DNA from: Arthrobotrys musiformis
Taxonomy: Eukaryota > Ascomycota > Orbiliomycetes > Orbiliales > Orbiliaceae
Direction: 5' to 3'
Assembly: GCA_036971715.1 (NCBI GenBank)
Contig: JAVHJL010000009.1
Coordinates: 930,001 to 994,000, forward strand
DNA length: 64,000 bases
The notes under the pieces are model-generated. The model saw only the letters and a list, made by a program, of their open reading frames with translations. It had not been told where the DNA came from and did not search any database. Made by a program: the position numbers and the translations under genes. Positions 34,479 through 46,796 of this stretch are shown in pieces (position 1 is the first letter of the stretch; the number at the start of each line of letters is the position of its first letter).

Positions 34479-37106
34479 TTACGAAGTAAGAAATGGACTC
34501 GCACCATTCGCAGCTTGGAGTCTGCTCTGGTGGTGCTTTCCCAGAGTCGGACTCGGACTATTTCTTCGGCGGTCGGGGACAATCATATTGCCATCGTTGT
34601 CTTCAATTATCAACTCGGCAGCCATCGGTACGTGAGAAAAACTGTCCTCATCCATAGAGCTAGCGTCGTCTAGGCTACCGATCTCCTCGCGCTTTCGTAC
34701 AAAGCTGCTATCGACCTGCGTCACGACCGGTTGGCGTCCGAGCCCATCTCGCCAAAGGTATTGGTCCACAGACGGGTCGGTGTCGCTTTCGTCACCATGG
34801 TCCGAAGTTGGGCTGTGCGGTGGAGAAGTGTATTGTAACGTTCCTGCCGGCACGCCTCTAATAGAAACATCATCATCCAAATAACTGTTGAGGATATCTC
34901 TTTCATCCTCGTCAGAAGACCCCGCATCTTGAACACCAGAGAAGAATTGATCGTCAGCAGTAGAAGCTCGCTTGTCTTCATGGCCTTTTATATCATGGTA
35001 TTGATGCTTCAGGGATGCTGCACTATCTCTCAATGACGGAATACGGCGTGCCGATGGGGAATTCGTGAGCCTTCCGGACAGCCAAGAGCCTTCCGAATCG
35101 ATCGAGGCCATAGACCTAATTCGTTCATGACCAAACGACTGCCTGCTGGACGTCTCAGAGAAATGGCTCGAGGCATATCGGTCCGTTACATCACCCTGAC
35201 TAGACCATGGTGCCTTGCCAGCCGCTTTTTTGCTAGGCCGCCTAGCCTCTGAAAGGTTTCTGCTAAGCGAGCTAGAATGACCCAACCGGACCGGACTCAG
35301 CGGAACCATTTTTGTCTCACTCCTAACTTCTTGTGTATAATCGTGGGGAACCGGAATTGCGACCTGAGAATGCCGAAGGAGGGGTAAATCCGGTAGGTAT
35401 TGATCACTTGGAACTCTTGACCCTGCGGATTTAGGGGTGGGAGATTGTAGGAAAGTCCGGGGCATACTAGAGGATCCAGTCGGCACGGTGCTTCCCCCGT
35501 TTGTAAGAGAGCCTTCATCATGGCCATTCATATCCGTGAATTCGGTTTGCTCCTGGAGGGCCTGTTGTTGTGCATCGTGTTCTTTCTGAACCCGCGCAGC
35601 AGTCGCTCTGCGGAAGAAAGTCATCCAAGCGTTCTCTGAGGCTGGGATGTCTGTTCTCTCTTCGGGGTCAGGAATATTATCAAGAATAGTCTGATCTCGA
35701 GACATCTTCCTGGAGTGGGTCGGAGAATGGTCAATCAGTTGACCACGCACAACAGTGGGGGATGGTGGGGGCGATGCGGTGCTATAACCAGACAACCTAA
35801 CAGCAGTCGCGGTTTCTACGACTGGCGTTTCGTTTTCTGACTTGTAGGAAGCGCCGCTGCTGTACGGGGGCTGAATAGGTAACTGAAGTTGGAGGTTTTC
35901 TTGAGAGGGACCATGAAGCCATGACATCGGGGTACGGGTCCCAGAGTTGACAGAGCGAGGGCTTGGTTGCTCATGGGGAGGAATAGGTGCGGTTGGTATC
36001 GTGATCGTTTCCGCGCCAGCGAGTCGAGATGGCCCAGCATGGAAGTTCTCAACAGGTTGGCCCTGGGATTTCCTAAATGCATTGACAGTATTATTTTGTT
36101 CCTCGTCTGCTCTCTGTTTCGCCGCCCTTCGCTCGAGTTTTGCCTGGGCTTTAGCTTCGTCCTCTTTCTGCTTCCGCTCTCGTCTCCGAGTATCTCTTTC
36201 TAAAGCCTCGCGAATACCACGTGAGTCCAGTTCATCGGCTAAACCATATACTAAGTTTCGCTTAAAGGTCTGCGATTCCTCGACGATCGGTGCTTGGCGA
36301 TCCTTTCTCCAACCGGACTTGGATGTCTTCCTCTCGTGGTTTGATGGGTAGTCAGGCATCTTCTCGCCGACGTACGGGTTCGAAGCGAGACGCAGCGTCG
36401 GCCGTGGGGAGAGGACATCGAGGCTTCGGACCTTGAATGCACGAAATGGAGAATTTTGCGATTGCGACGTCATGATTGAATGCAAGGACTCCTGCGTTCG
36501 CATTGACAGCTCCGATAGAGGGCGATCAATTTGTTCCTTTCGCGAAAAAGGGCGGAATCTACTGTCGGGTCCCTTCTGTGACCTTTTAGAGAACGAACGG
36601 AATAATCTGGGGTGCTCTTTATCAGGCGATGGGGAGGGATAATCGGCTGGAAAAGTTGGCGCTTTCTTCAAAAGATTGCGCTTTCTTGGGCGACTAGATG
36701 ACGCTGACGAATTCGAACGACGGTTCAAGTTCTCAGGGGTCGCTGGAGCAAATCTTGCCTGTGACGGTGGAGGGGTTTGGACCGGAGTTTGCAATTGTGC
36801 GACTGGACTTTGCGTTGGTTCGGTAGGAGGAGGCGACGACATTTGCACCTCGCGAAGGTTAGAGGTAGGCGTCGATAGGCCCACTTGAGTGGGCTTGAAC
36901 ATCTTATTTTTCCTTTGTGAGGCAGCCCTCCTAATGGACTTGAGAGTTTCACTCCGCCGCTTAGTCTTAGAAACGCTGTGGATTGACGGAGATCGAGCCC
37001 GTGCGGAAATATCGAACCTGCTATGAGGTTCGTCGTTTATTCCATTTGTAGGCCGCTTGTCACCAGAGTTGGTCTTCGACCGCTTTTTCCATGGCCATAT
37101 CGCCAT
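34479..37106 (-). CDS. Large disordered Ser/Pro-rich protein (875 aa)
   Basis: This is a single uninterrupted frame from the ATG at 37106. The N-terminus is basic and Trp-containing (MAIWPWKKRSKTNSGDK). Most of the chain is Ser/Pro/Arg-rich and predicted disordered, with many SP/TP sites that would suit proline-directed kinases. One charged helix, probably coiled coil, sits at about 300-340 (AKAQAKLERRAAKQRADEEQ). Near it is a folded-looking FKRNLVYGLADELDSRGI segment. The C-terminal part is acidic, including a VAAELIIEDNDGN-like segment close to the end. No characterised family is recognised. The composition suggests a phosphorylated scaffold, cell-cortex or signalling protein; that is inference. 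Confidence 0.75.
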   Translation of the reverse strand: MAIWPWKKRSKTNSGDKRPTNGINDEPHSRFDISARARSPSIHSVSKTKRRSETLKSIRRAASQRKNKMFKPTQVGLSTPTSNLREVQMSSPPPTEPTQSPVAQLQTPVQTPPPSQARFAPATPENLNRRSNSSASSSRPRKRNLLKKAPTFPADYPSPSPDKEHPRLFRSFSKRSQKGPDSRFRPFSRKEQIDRPLSELSMRTQESLHSIMTSQSQNSPFRAFKVRSLDVLSPRPTLRLASNPYVGEKMPDYPSNHERKTSKSGWRKDRQAPIVEESQTFKRNLVYGLADELDSRGIREALERDTRRRERKQKEDEAKAQAKLERRAAKQRADEEQNNTVNAFRKSQGQPVENFHAGPSRLAGAETITIPTAPIPPHEQPSPRSVNSGTRTPMSWLHGPSQENLQLQLPIQPPYSSGASYKSENETPVVETATAVRLSGYSTASPPPSPTVVRGQLIDHSPTHSRKMSRDQTILDNIPDPEERTDIPASENAWMTFFRRATAARVQKEHDAQQQALQEQTEFTDMNGHDEGSLTNGGSTVPTGSSSMPRTFLQSPTPKSAGSRVPSDQYLPDLPLLRHSQVAIPVPHDYTQEVRSETKMVPLSPVRLGHSSSLSRNLSEARRPSKKAAGKAPWSSQGDVTDRYASSHFSETSSRQSFGHERIRSMASIDSEGSWLSGRLTNSPSARRIPSLRDSAASLKHQYHDIKGHEDKRASTADDQFFSGVQDAGSSDEDERDILNSYLDDDVSIRGVPAGTLQYTSPPHSPTSDHGDESDTDPSVDQYLWRDGLGRQPVVTQVDSSFVRKREEIGSLDDASSMDEDSFSHVPMAAELIIEDNDGNMIVPDRRRNSPSPTLGKHHQSRLQAANGASPFLTS

Positions 37107-40100
37107 TGCGGCGCCGCTTGTTGATCTTCTACGCAGAGGGGCCGAGATGCTGCGTGGGAAGAGGGTGAGGATGGTGACCTAATATCTGAAGGTTACCAGC
37201 CCAGGGTTCTGACTTTTTTTTCCTCTCTTTAATTAAATTTGCTAGGAAGTGTGCTCTCCAGGGTGGTGTGCGATAGTTCAAGGGGCGTGTCGAGTCGCAA
37301 ACATAGATCCCGCAAAGGTTGGCTAAGAGTGCCTAGTGGGAAAATCGCTGAAGAAGCTGAAGTCCGTAATAGCATCTATCCGACGACCGCGTTCTTTTGG
37401 TATATATAAAGTGATTTTGAGGATCAAGTCGTCGATATCAAAAAATGTCCGAAACCGATTTGGGGTGAAGAGGGTCGGCTGTCATACTAATATCCTGCCT
37501 GCTTTTAAAAGAAAGGTTCCTGGGGTTGCGATAAGTTAGCACGGCCCGTTTTATCCAATTTCGCTTTTAAAATTGCGCTGTGAGAAAGAGGCCTTTGGAA
37601 TTTTAAAATCAGTCCATGTGAGAAATGTTTTGAGAGGAGAAACGTTTGGGAAGAAAATTACTTGAGAATTTAAAGTTCTGCACTAAAGAGAAGGAATCCT
37701 CAAAGAACGAGTATCGGGAGGACAGCACAGAAAGGAAATAAAAACGAGGAAGATGGCCAGGGGTGAAGAATTCGAGGACTCGGTGCTATATTTATCGGGG
37801 TGGCAACGAGCACACAGAACGGTCCCGACACTCTTACTCGTACAAAGCACACGCAAACCCACCCACCTTCGTCGAGCCGATGTAATGTAAGGTGTGGTGT
37901 CCCTTAGTCGGGTGGGCCAGAGCAGGGGAGTGGGGACGTTACCAAGTGGCTGCAGCTGGGAAGCCAGGAGAAAAGGGTAACAGTGGGGAAGGGTGGGGAT
38001 CTAGAAAATAAAAAGAAATCAATGACCGATGGAGGTAGCCCGACGCGATTACCTTGCTGAGGACGTATCGCGACAATTTTTCTAAAGCATCAGATACTGT
38101 TGGCCGTTTTTGTTTTTCCTCTCTTGTCTCTGCCAGTAAAAGGTAGGATTTCATCCCGTGGGAGGGCTTTTGTGAAGGCAGTGGCGGCTGTGCAATGGTG
38201 TACCTCGTCCCTATACAGAGTGACCTGACCAACCCATACAGCGGTATTTTTCGTGCTTTTCGCTTCCTGGAAGTAGCACCCAGGTTAGGTTGTATGTGAG
38301 GTGACAGCAGAGGAGCACGTTGATGTTGGCCTTGCATAAACAATACCAGGTCCATGCATGTGCTGTACCTGCCTTCTTCCCCGTCGACGCTGTGTGGTTT
38401 AAATATGACGCCAGGCAGCGATTCGTGAGAACCGAAGGGTAGAGGAATGAGATGCGAAATCAATGCCGCCTACACAAAAGCGATGAAGCTTCATAAGGGA
38501 ACACATAAGCGGCGTACCTGGAAAAATCCAGTGTCGACTAGCTCCACGATGACGAGATGCGTCTTATATCTTGATTGTAGCATCGCGCGGCCTCGCTTAG
38601 ACCGCAATGACGTTGAACCTGATCAAAGTGCGACCAAATCCATGGACCCATGGAGGCTTGCTAGGTCTTTTGTGTCAGAGGATAGCATAGAAATGTGGGA
38701 CACCGAAGCAGGAGCTACAAATCGGTCTTTGGTGGGCTCCCAACGACGCGATCGCATCAACTTCTTTCGATACTTTGAGACGGCGAAACAGAGCAACACG
38801 GCAAATTGTGCGAAATGAAGCCTGCCAAATGCCCCCAGCCAATGACACGACAGATGTTTGCACTCAAAGGGCAAGGGCAACGATGGAGTTATTCACTCCA
38901 CCCACCATACTCATCGCTGCCTTCTCATGCAGTGCAAAATTTCGTGGTTGGTTGGGGCAGAAGTGGGGAATCCTGTCAACAGGCCACGGGACGAACGATA
39001 ATCGAACGCCATCTTAACAGGATCGTGAGAAGTCAAAGCGCGCCACTGTCAAACTAACATCCGTTTCGACGTACAGGTGGCACGAAGCAACGACTGGGTC
39101 ATTTTCTTTCATCTGGAAACAAAAGTAGGACGGCGTGGTATTTCCCAGAGTCTCGAACTTGAATCGCATATTGGGAGGGGTACTTGGTGCCTGGTATCTG
39201 ACTCGACCGCGAGCATACACTGGACCCCATTGGCTCATGTAAAATTAGGCAAAGAGCAATTGGAATGGGATGTTGTTCGAAGATGTTGCGGGTTTAGCTC
39301 GGCCGTAACTATGAAGCCGGCATCGATATTTCTGGGGTTGCACAGCCTGGCTGTATTGTGCATTAAGTGGTATACTGTGATACCACACCGACGATATTCA
39401 ATGCAGATGCAACCACAGCAGGCAAGAGCAAAGATGCCGAATGTTGGAGACGAAGCCACATTTCGAGGTTGGCCTATTAGGATTCCGAGTAAAATCGATG
39501 GGAAATCATTGACTTCAGCCTTACATAGTAAGTCGCAAGTTGTCGTTCCGCGCAGCTGCTCGAGCGCTCTCGGATCTCTGGCCGGCCGGAAGCTGTCCAT
39601 AGCCATTCGTGGGAGTTAGCCTTATCGCAGGTCAAGCTCCCAGATCGATCCTTGTTCCTGGGCTGGGACGGAAGAAGCCAGACCTAGGATCCCAGTTCCG
39701 TCGTCCCAAGAAGCTTACGACCCCTTGCATGCATGGCGTTCCGATCCTTTTGGTTCCTGCATTGAGCAGATGGAAGCATTATCGCGGCAAGGCAGGAATG
39801 TGAACAATACTCCTGAGCACTGCAGCAAAAATGTGGAATTCAAAGTGTGAAAACGATGAAACTTGGTTCGTGGTAACTGATCAATCTCTCGCCTGGACCA
39901 TGCGAATGCGATGAGGCCAAAGCTCCAACGACACATGGACACCTTATAACAACAACCATCAACTTGTAAGCTAACTTATCTCAACACTTTGAATTCGTAA
40001 TTCTGCAACATCCCCAACAAGCCGTGCAGGACGCGATAACGAGATGCAGCGGCGACGGTCGTGACACGGGCCAAAATATGCAGGCACGATGCCAGGCGGT

Positions 40101-42917
40101 TCTTTTAATCATATAAAGCAAAGGGCTTGATCCCCAGCGTTCCTTGCTTTATGTCCAGCAAGTAGTCACGTAGGAATGTATATACTTTATATACACTGCA
40201 CTGGCCTCGGGGCTATCAATCTTACAAAAAGCCATGCTCGCTGCAGGTGGGGACACGCTAGCGCTGAATGAATATTTTGTTGTTTCTACACCTAGGTACT
40301 TACTAAGTAGTTACACCGGTAGTCATACATTTGGTTAGTATACGAAACTATGAGTATATCTATATAGATACCGGTGCGCCAGCTTCCCCCATATGAAGAC
40401 GATTCATCGCACGATTAATTACATGACTACATCCACAAAGACCCATTTAAGGAGAGACGAGCCCCCCCTCTAAAGCCAGAAACTAAAACCGATTATTTAA
40501 TTTCTGGAATGACTAGTATTGCAACGTTATATTGTATTGTTTCATCGGGACTCCTAGACTAATGGGCTGGTAATAAATCAGACAGATACTGGTATATCGA
40601 TAGAGATCCAGGATCCGACAGGTTTACTGACCAATATGAACCAACCCCCCGGACCCTAGATATTTAAACCCGGGCAAAATAGTAACACAGCCTGGAAGAG
40701 GGGAAGGTGAGATCCAGGGGCCCTAAAACATACATACTTAACTAGTACACAGTACCGCTGCATGCCGTGTCTTGTAGTATAGTGCCAGGAGTCAAACTTT
40801 CACATTTTTATTATGGCTACTTATCATTTTAATTTGTAATAAATGAAATTAGTATATAGATACGATGACATATAGCGAGACAAGACCTGGGTACATACGG
40901 GCCAGGCTTGTAGGGTTCGAGGAAGCGCTTTCCGGGCATATATCATTAATTTCGAGATATCGATGTATGACGAGCGGGCTGGAAATTAAAGTTGCACTAG
41001 CATTTAGCTACCTACATTGCATTAGCAGTGCACCGGTGGGATTGCAGATAGTCCGCATACCCATATTTCAATCACCGTCTTGGAATTTTCGAACTGCATT
41101 ATTCAGCACCGAAGCCGACTACGGAATATTAATGCTGTGAATTGCTTAAATATATATAATTGTGAGGCCGCAGTGGTACAATTACTTAAATAAGCAATCT
41201 CCCGGGTGCATAATGCATTGGTATCGATCCTGCGAGTAAAATTTCCAGAAAAGCCTTTCGCTTTCGGTAGGGTAACACCCTCCTTATAACGTCCGCGGAC
41301 TAGACTAGCACGATATTGATATTGATATCCACTTGAGGGTATACTCAATGAGATCCCAATCGATCAATACATCTTATGCATTAACATTAAAGAAATGATA
41401 ATACCTAAAGCTTAGCATGTGAATATGCATTGCAATAAGCACGTTAATTAAACATCTAGATATCTTCGGATAGAAATATGAACTCCCAGAAGATGTTGTC
41501 GTCAGAACTACCCTTGAAGCAGGTCCCCAACAAGTTCGATCTATGTAAAGTTCAAAATATATAGACTCGATTAAGTACAAAACGTTAGGGAATAAGTTGC
41601 TACCCTGCCCCGAGCCGCACTAGCTGTCGGTATGTGCGCACTTTGGATCATATCGTGAGGTTCTGATATCTTAGTAAGTATAAAGATATGCCATTAGATT
41701 ATCATTGTTAGCTTCACGCTCTGTAGTTGTGTCATTCTACAAAGAAACCATCAGTACCAAACGGCTCTAGTTTCCTAGCAGACGCAGAGAATTGAAAGTA
41801 CCGATACTTGTGCCTTGAATCGGTGGTTTGAAGTTTTTTTTCGCCCTTTCAACATATATACATATAAGCGAGTACGCATGTATGTATGCGTATATCTATG
41901 GATATACAAATTTGAGGAGTCTAGCGACGAGACGGGCGTAGTATATCAAATTCGATACTCCTGTAGAAGTATGGATTGTAGCCTCAGGGCTCTCTAAGAC
42001 GTCGTAGACTTGACGAAAGGCCCCTCGTTTGGAATCCAAACGGTAGTTTCCAAGAACTCCCCTATGGACATTAATATATCCACAACTAGAAGATTAAATT
42101 GCACGAGGCATCGATGCCACATGGGATTGCAAAAGTCAATTTAAAGTTAACTCGGAGAGCCGGTCTTCACGCCCTCAATTGCAATTAGCAAAACCGACTA
42201 AGGTGCGTGCGAGGTCGCGGTCTCTTACAAATACAAACTAAATAGTTTCAGACTTTTCTATCAACGGATCCATTTTATGTATCCGCTACTACCACCTCCA
42301 AAGTCATCGCCGTATCGGCTTTATAGAGTTGCTTCTTGTCGAGGTCGTCGAAGCAGCAAGTAGCTCGTAGCTAGTAGAACCAGAAGCTAGGAGAACGGGA
42401 ATGGTGTTGTTGTTGTGGTAGGGAGCTCGGATTGGCTCACCAAAAACAAGCGCCAACCCTGCTTGCATCACCATCCTCCTCAAAAGACCAACTTCAACCT
42501 CAACATCACCGCCACCAACCAGCTCGCCACCATCGTCAAAGCAAGTATCCCGTCTGCCACGGCTCGCTAGAGCGCACGCCGAAAGATCTCAAGCATCCAA
42601 TCAAGCATATCGGTCCCGTTTATCCGTCTATCTAGCCCGTCCACCTGGACTGTAACCCTTCCCCGCTGTTCGAAAGCCTCCTGCAACAACCTTTGCTGTG
42701 CCGACATAGCTCCCTTAATAACTCTGACAAATCACATCGCCATCTTCCTCGCATCGAATCTTCCACCATCAATTTATCTTTACGTGCCTTTATAAACGGT
42801 ATCATTGTCGCCTACTCCTCGAGACTTTTTCAGATATCTTCCATCCATAGCTAGCAAACCCCCCCGCCCGATCACGAGACCCACCCCTACTCCTTTCCTT
42901 ATCTAAACTCCGACAAG
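37107..42917. other. Gene desert between two gene islands
   Basis: The left end holds the promoter of the 875-aa gene, the right end the promoter and long CT-rich leader of the PP2A gene. Reading frames at 37939-38463, 39077-39619 and 39235-39606 lack protein character. From about 40100 to 42200 the sequence is AT-rich. No repeat with two clear copies was seen. Confidence 0.5.
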
Positions 42918-44310
42918 ATGATGGAAGTAGATTCCGAAACCAAAACCCCAGCTCCAACTTCCATCCCGGATGCTGTTGAAATATCGACATTGGATTCATG
43001 GATAGATCAGCTATTGCAGTGCAAGCAGCTCGCCGAGGCTGATATTCTGCGGTTGTGCGAGAAGGCATGTCCCACCACCACCACACCTTTTTTTTTCGAG
43101 ATCGAACATCTATTTCCCAGCCAAGAATATCGAAGAGCTGGTGACACCCCACCTTGGGTTCATTATCTTTCTTCTGGCGAGCACTAACACGATGTGACGG
43201 TGGTATCTATAGGCACGGGAGATCTTACAGGAGGAGTCAAATGTGCAACCTGTGGTATGTTTGCTCCGCCTGGTGCACAGCACTGTACTGCCACGCAAAA
43301 TCCTAATTAACCCACCTCTCTAGCGCTGCCCTGTGACAGTATGCGGAGATATTCACGGCCAATTCCACGATTTAATGGAATTATTCAGAATCGGTGGCAG
43401 CTGCCCAAACACGTCCTACCTATTCATGGGTACGTATCGCGAAGTACCCTTATAGGCTATTGTGTACCTCAGCATCGTTCCCGCTAACGAAGAACCTTCT
43501 CCTTCAAACTACTCAGGCGATTACGTCGACCGAGGCTATTATTCTGTTGAAACCGTCACTCTGCTTGTCACCCTCAAGATTCGCTTCCCTAATCGCATAA
43601 CAATTCTCCGTGGTAACCACGAATCTCGTCAAATCACCCAAGTATACGGCTTCTATGACGAATGTCTCCGAAAATACGGGAACGCGAATGTCTGGAAATA
43701 TTTCACAGACCTCTTCGATTTCCTCCCTCTCACCGCCTTGATCGATAATCAGATCTTCTGCTTGCATGGAGGATTATCTCCGAGCATTGATACGCTTGAT
43801 AATATCCGAGCGTTGGATCGGATTCAAGAGGTTCCGCATGAAGGCCCCATGTGCGATTTGCTGTGGAGCGATCCTGATGACCGATGCGGTTGGGGAATTT
43901 CGCCAAGAGGTGCCGGGTACACGTTTGGCCAGGATATCTCGGAGGCGTTCAACCACAACAACGGCTTGACGCTCGTTGCAAGAGCACATCAATTGGTGAT
44001 GGAAGGGTACAATTGGTCGCAGGATCGTAATGTTGTTACGATATTCTCTGGTAAGTTTGCGGTGGAGTTTCAACAGAAACGACCCAAAGAAACTAACAAT
44101 TATCTGCAGCACCAAACTACTGCTATAGATGTGGCAATCAAGCCGCAATTATGGAAATTGATGAACATCTCAAGTATTCATTGTACGTATTCCCCCCCTC
44201 TCTTCATACCAACCTAATGCTAATGACCTTCGAATAGCTTGCAATTTGACCCATGCCCGAGAGCCGGCGAACCGATGGTTTCAAGGCGAACACCCGACTA
44301 CTTCCTCTAA
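42918..44310 (+). CDS. pphA: Protein phosphatase 2A catalytic subunit
   Basis: Six exons: 42918-43064, 43213-43254, 43324-43429, 43517-44050, 44110-44182 and 44238-44310, encoding 324 aa. PPP motifs are GDIHG (71-75), GDYVDRG (99-105) and RGNHE (130-134), and the chain ends TPDYFL, the tail that is methylated on Leu and needed for regulatory-subunit binding in PP2A. [20 protein letters not shown] and RRTPDYFL identify PP2A itself. The ~15-residue N-terminal extension is common in fungi. The first intron (43065-43212) starts GC: AAG|GCATGT with a CACTAACAC branch and TATAG acceptor. It is the only placement that preserves the LCEK-AREILQ family sequence. The other introns are GT-AG. PP2A acts in the cytoplasm and nucleus in cell-cycle, morphogenesis and nutrient signalling. 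Confidence 0.93.
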
Positions 44311-45518
44311 AAAACAGAATCAAACAATGCCCTTTTCGATCGCCTGTTTCGGGTTTTGTCTCTTTTGACGTGGATGGTGGAAACAAAGCTGCTTGTAGCG
44401 ACCCTCTAAAGCTTGGATATATTTCTTTCCTGGTCCCCCTACTTCTTCTCCGCGATTGCCCCCCACCTCCTCCACATCTTCTCTGTAAACCTCCAAAAAG
44501 AAAATTCCAAGCGGACTGAACAAACTGTCAGAAACAAGAAACAATACCATATTGGGGCGTTTTTGAAACAGCCTTTCTAGACGCTTTTATCTCTTCAGTC
44601 TAGTTTTCCCTTTCCCTCGAAAGTATATGAAAAAAAACCTCGTTCCTCTTATATTGTTCTCGCTCGATTACAAAATATCTTTTTCACTTGGCTTTGGCGG
44701 AGAATACTCTTTTTTTCTTCTTAGTTCTATTGTTTATTTCTACCAACGTGTGTAAAACTGCGGCCTCCTTTTGATTCGTTTCCCCCTCGTTGCTTGTTTT
44801 TCTGGCTCTACGTGTTAGTACCGTATCCGTACCCTTAGTTAGCCCACTACCTATACCGTCCCGATGGAAATCACTATCTAGACAGTAATGAAGCGCTTTT
44901 TTTGGATGTTGAGCTCGACTTTAGCCTTTAACGTATGTCCGATTATGCGTCAGGGATCGACCAGGGGGTGCATTACCCGGTCGTACATACATTAACACCC
45001 TACGATATCTTTACACCCCGCCCCCGGGCCCCGCAGCAATAATCGTACTAGTACTCAGCTGATGAGTCCCGAGAAACAATTTCCCTGGCCGAGCATTAGC
45101 TCTTCAAAAAGTTCCAGATTTCTATCGAACCAACATTTCTACTCACGTTCCGAGTCCGCGTCATAGACCCATATATTACGTAGCTATCACCATAAGCCGA
45201 CTATAGCTACCAGTACGACTGCTATATACGCATACATATACATGTACAAATATTATAATACAGCTCTACTATGTCAAGCCGGGATTGAGGCCTCGAGGCT
45301 AACTTGTATTTGATAACGACTAAACGTTACTTTATAGCTCTAAAAGCTAGATCTATAGACGTATTCTTCACCCCATGGTATTATCACACGCTCGTTATAC
45401 AAACATAACCGGGGCTAGATATATAGGTCCGCAACTGGCAATATCACCACTATAACGAACGAAAGTTCCCTGATGCAATAAGGGCTGCGCCTTCCGGTTC
45501 TGAAGCGCTCTGGGATAT
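44311..45518. other. T-rich 3' region of PP2A and intergenic DNA
   Basis: The plus strand is T/C-rich to about 44800, fitting a 3' untranslated region. After that the DNA is AT-rich. No gene is seen. Confidence 0.55.
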
Positions 45519-46292
45519 ATGCAACAAATCCAACACTTTATGCAGATAGACACATCCCATGCAGTACCCACCATGATTCGGAAACACCTTCGTCCAGTCA
45601 TCTTCTACATCTGCGTTTCAGTGGCATCATCCGTTTTCTTCTGGTTTCCGTGGTCTCGTCAGCCACCCTTAAACCCGTGGCAAAGGGGGCTTGTGACGTT
45701 GACTTTCGCAGAACTGGGTGTCTTTTTTACATTGCTATACGAACCCATGTTTGGTATTTGGTTACGAGACTGGTTCGGCGTCAGTGAATCAATAAGTTTT
45801 ATGGTGCCATTTTTTTTTTTTCCTGTTGCAATTTCCCTCGTTTTCCCCGGCTTTATCATTATTTTTATCTGGTTCCATCCAACCCCCGACTCCAGCCCAA
45901 TCCCAAGATGGGGCCAGCTTCTGCTAACATTTTTTTTGATCTACCTCTTGTTGTTTGGCTTGTTAAAACTGGGGGACCCATCCCCTTCCAAAACACAGCA
46001 GGATGGATCTGGAAAACCCAGTGCATTAAGCGGAATCAGCTACCGAAAGATTACACTTCTGATTGCTTTTGGTATTCTACTTTTGTCGTTACCTTTGATG
46101 TTATTTTTCGGAAATACTGAAGCACTCAAAAGGCTTCGTGTCGGTGGGAAGGTTTCTATCACCACGGGATGGATAACGGTATGGTCGATCATAGGAAAGG
46201 TAATGTGGAAGTTCCTTAGTGCCATTCGTAAAGAGCAATGGAGGATATTGCGAGAGAGAAAAGCTACAAGAGATGCTATGATGCGGGTTTGA
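45519..46292 (+). CDS. Five-helix membrane protein of unknown function (257 aa)
   Basis: This is a single-exon frame from the ATG at 45519; an in-frame ATG at 45573 (MIRKHLRP) is an equally good start. Hydrophobic segments lie at about 26-44, 60-80, 90-115, 128-150 and 175-196. The C-terminal ~55 residues are basic (AIRKEQWRILRERKATRDAM), which by the positive-inside rule would be cytosolic. The third helix contains a Phe run encoded by poly-T (PFFFFPVAIS). No family is recognised. A transporter-like or multi-drug-type assignment cannot be made from the sequence. Confidence 0.65.
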   Translation: MQQIQHFMQIDTSHAVPTMIRKHLRPVIFYICVSVASSVFFWFPWSRQPPLNPWQRGLVTLTFAELGVFFTLLYEPMFGIWLRDWFGVSESISFMVPFFFFPVAISLVFPGFIIIFIWFHPTPDSSPIPRWGQLLLTFFLIYLLLFGLLKLGDPSPSKTQQDGSGKPSALSGISYRKITLLIAFGILLLSLPLMLFFGNTEALKRLRVGGKVSITTGWITVWSIIGKVMWKFLSAIRKEQWRILRERKATRDAMMRV

Positions 46293-46796
46293 TTAATCCT
46301 ACTCGTTTGCTCTGCGGTGTTTATGGTTTTCTTACTCAATACACTTATACATTCCCATCTTATTTTTAATTCCATGAAGTATCCATGAATGATCTGTACA
46401 GTCACCGCACTTATATTCTCGGGTCAATAGATTTGTTTAGATGTATGTGTAAAAATAATCAGTCTGAGTCTAGACCACCCTGGGTGAGGCTGGGAACGAG
46501 ACCATCTGAGTCTGGAAGCGCCATCGCATCGTTGAAGCTAGCTTCGGGTCGAAATCAACAAGGCGTTGATCATATGAATTGTCTTGGTAACTTATCGTCT
46601 TTGACCCTCCCGACACCCCGTCGTTTTCATTTTCTCATGTTCTGTGCACTTTCGTTAAATTCTATGACCTCAGGCTCACGCTGTACCGTCAAGCAGCATC
46701 CCCAATAAGAGCTCTGTGTCCCTTTGTTCGCTTCCTGTACGAAACCTCCGTCGGTTTGCTGATGGTGACTCCCCTCCGCCTTTGAACAGAAGTATT
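46293..46796. other. Convergent intergenic region
   Basis: This lies between the stops of the membrane-protein gene (plus) and gpn2 (minus). No gene is supported. Confidence 0.6.

Noticed and set aside
37939..38463. 174-codon minus-strand frame
   Set aside because: Residue composition is random-like and it has no supporting splice or start context.
39077..39619. 180-codon plus-strand frame with an overlapping minus-strand frame
   Set aside because: It starts without ATG, has random-like composition, and the two frames shadow each other.
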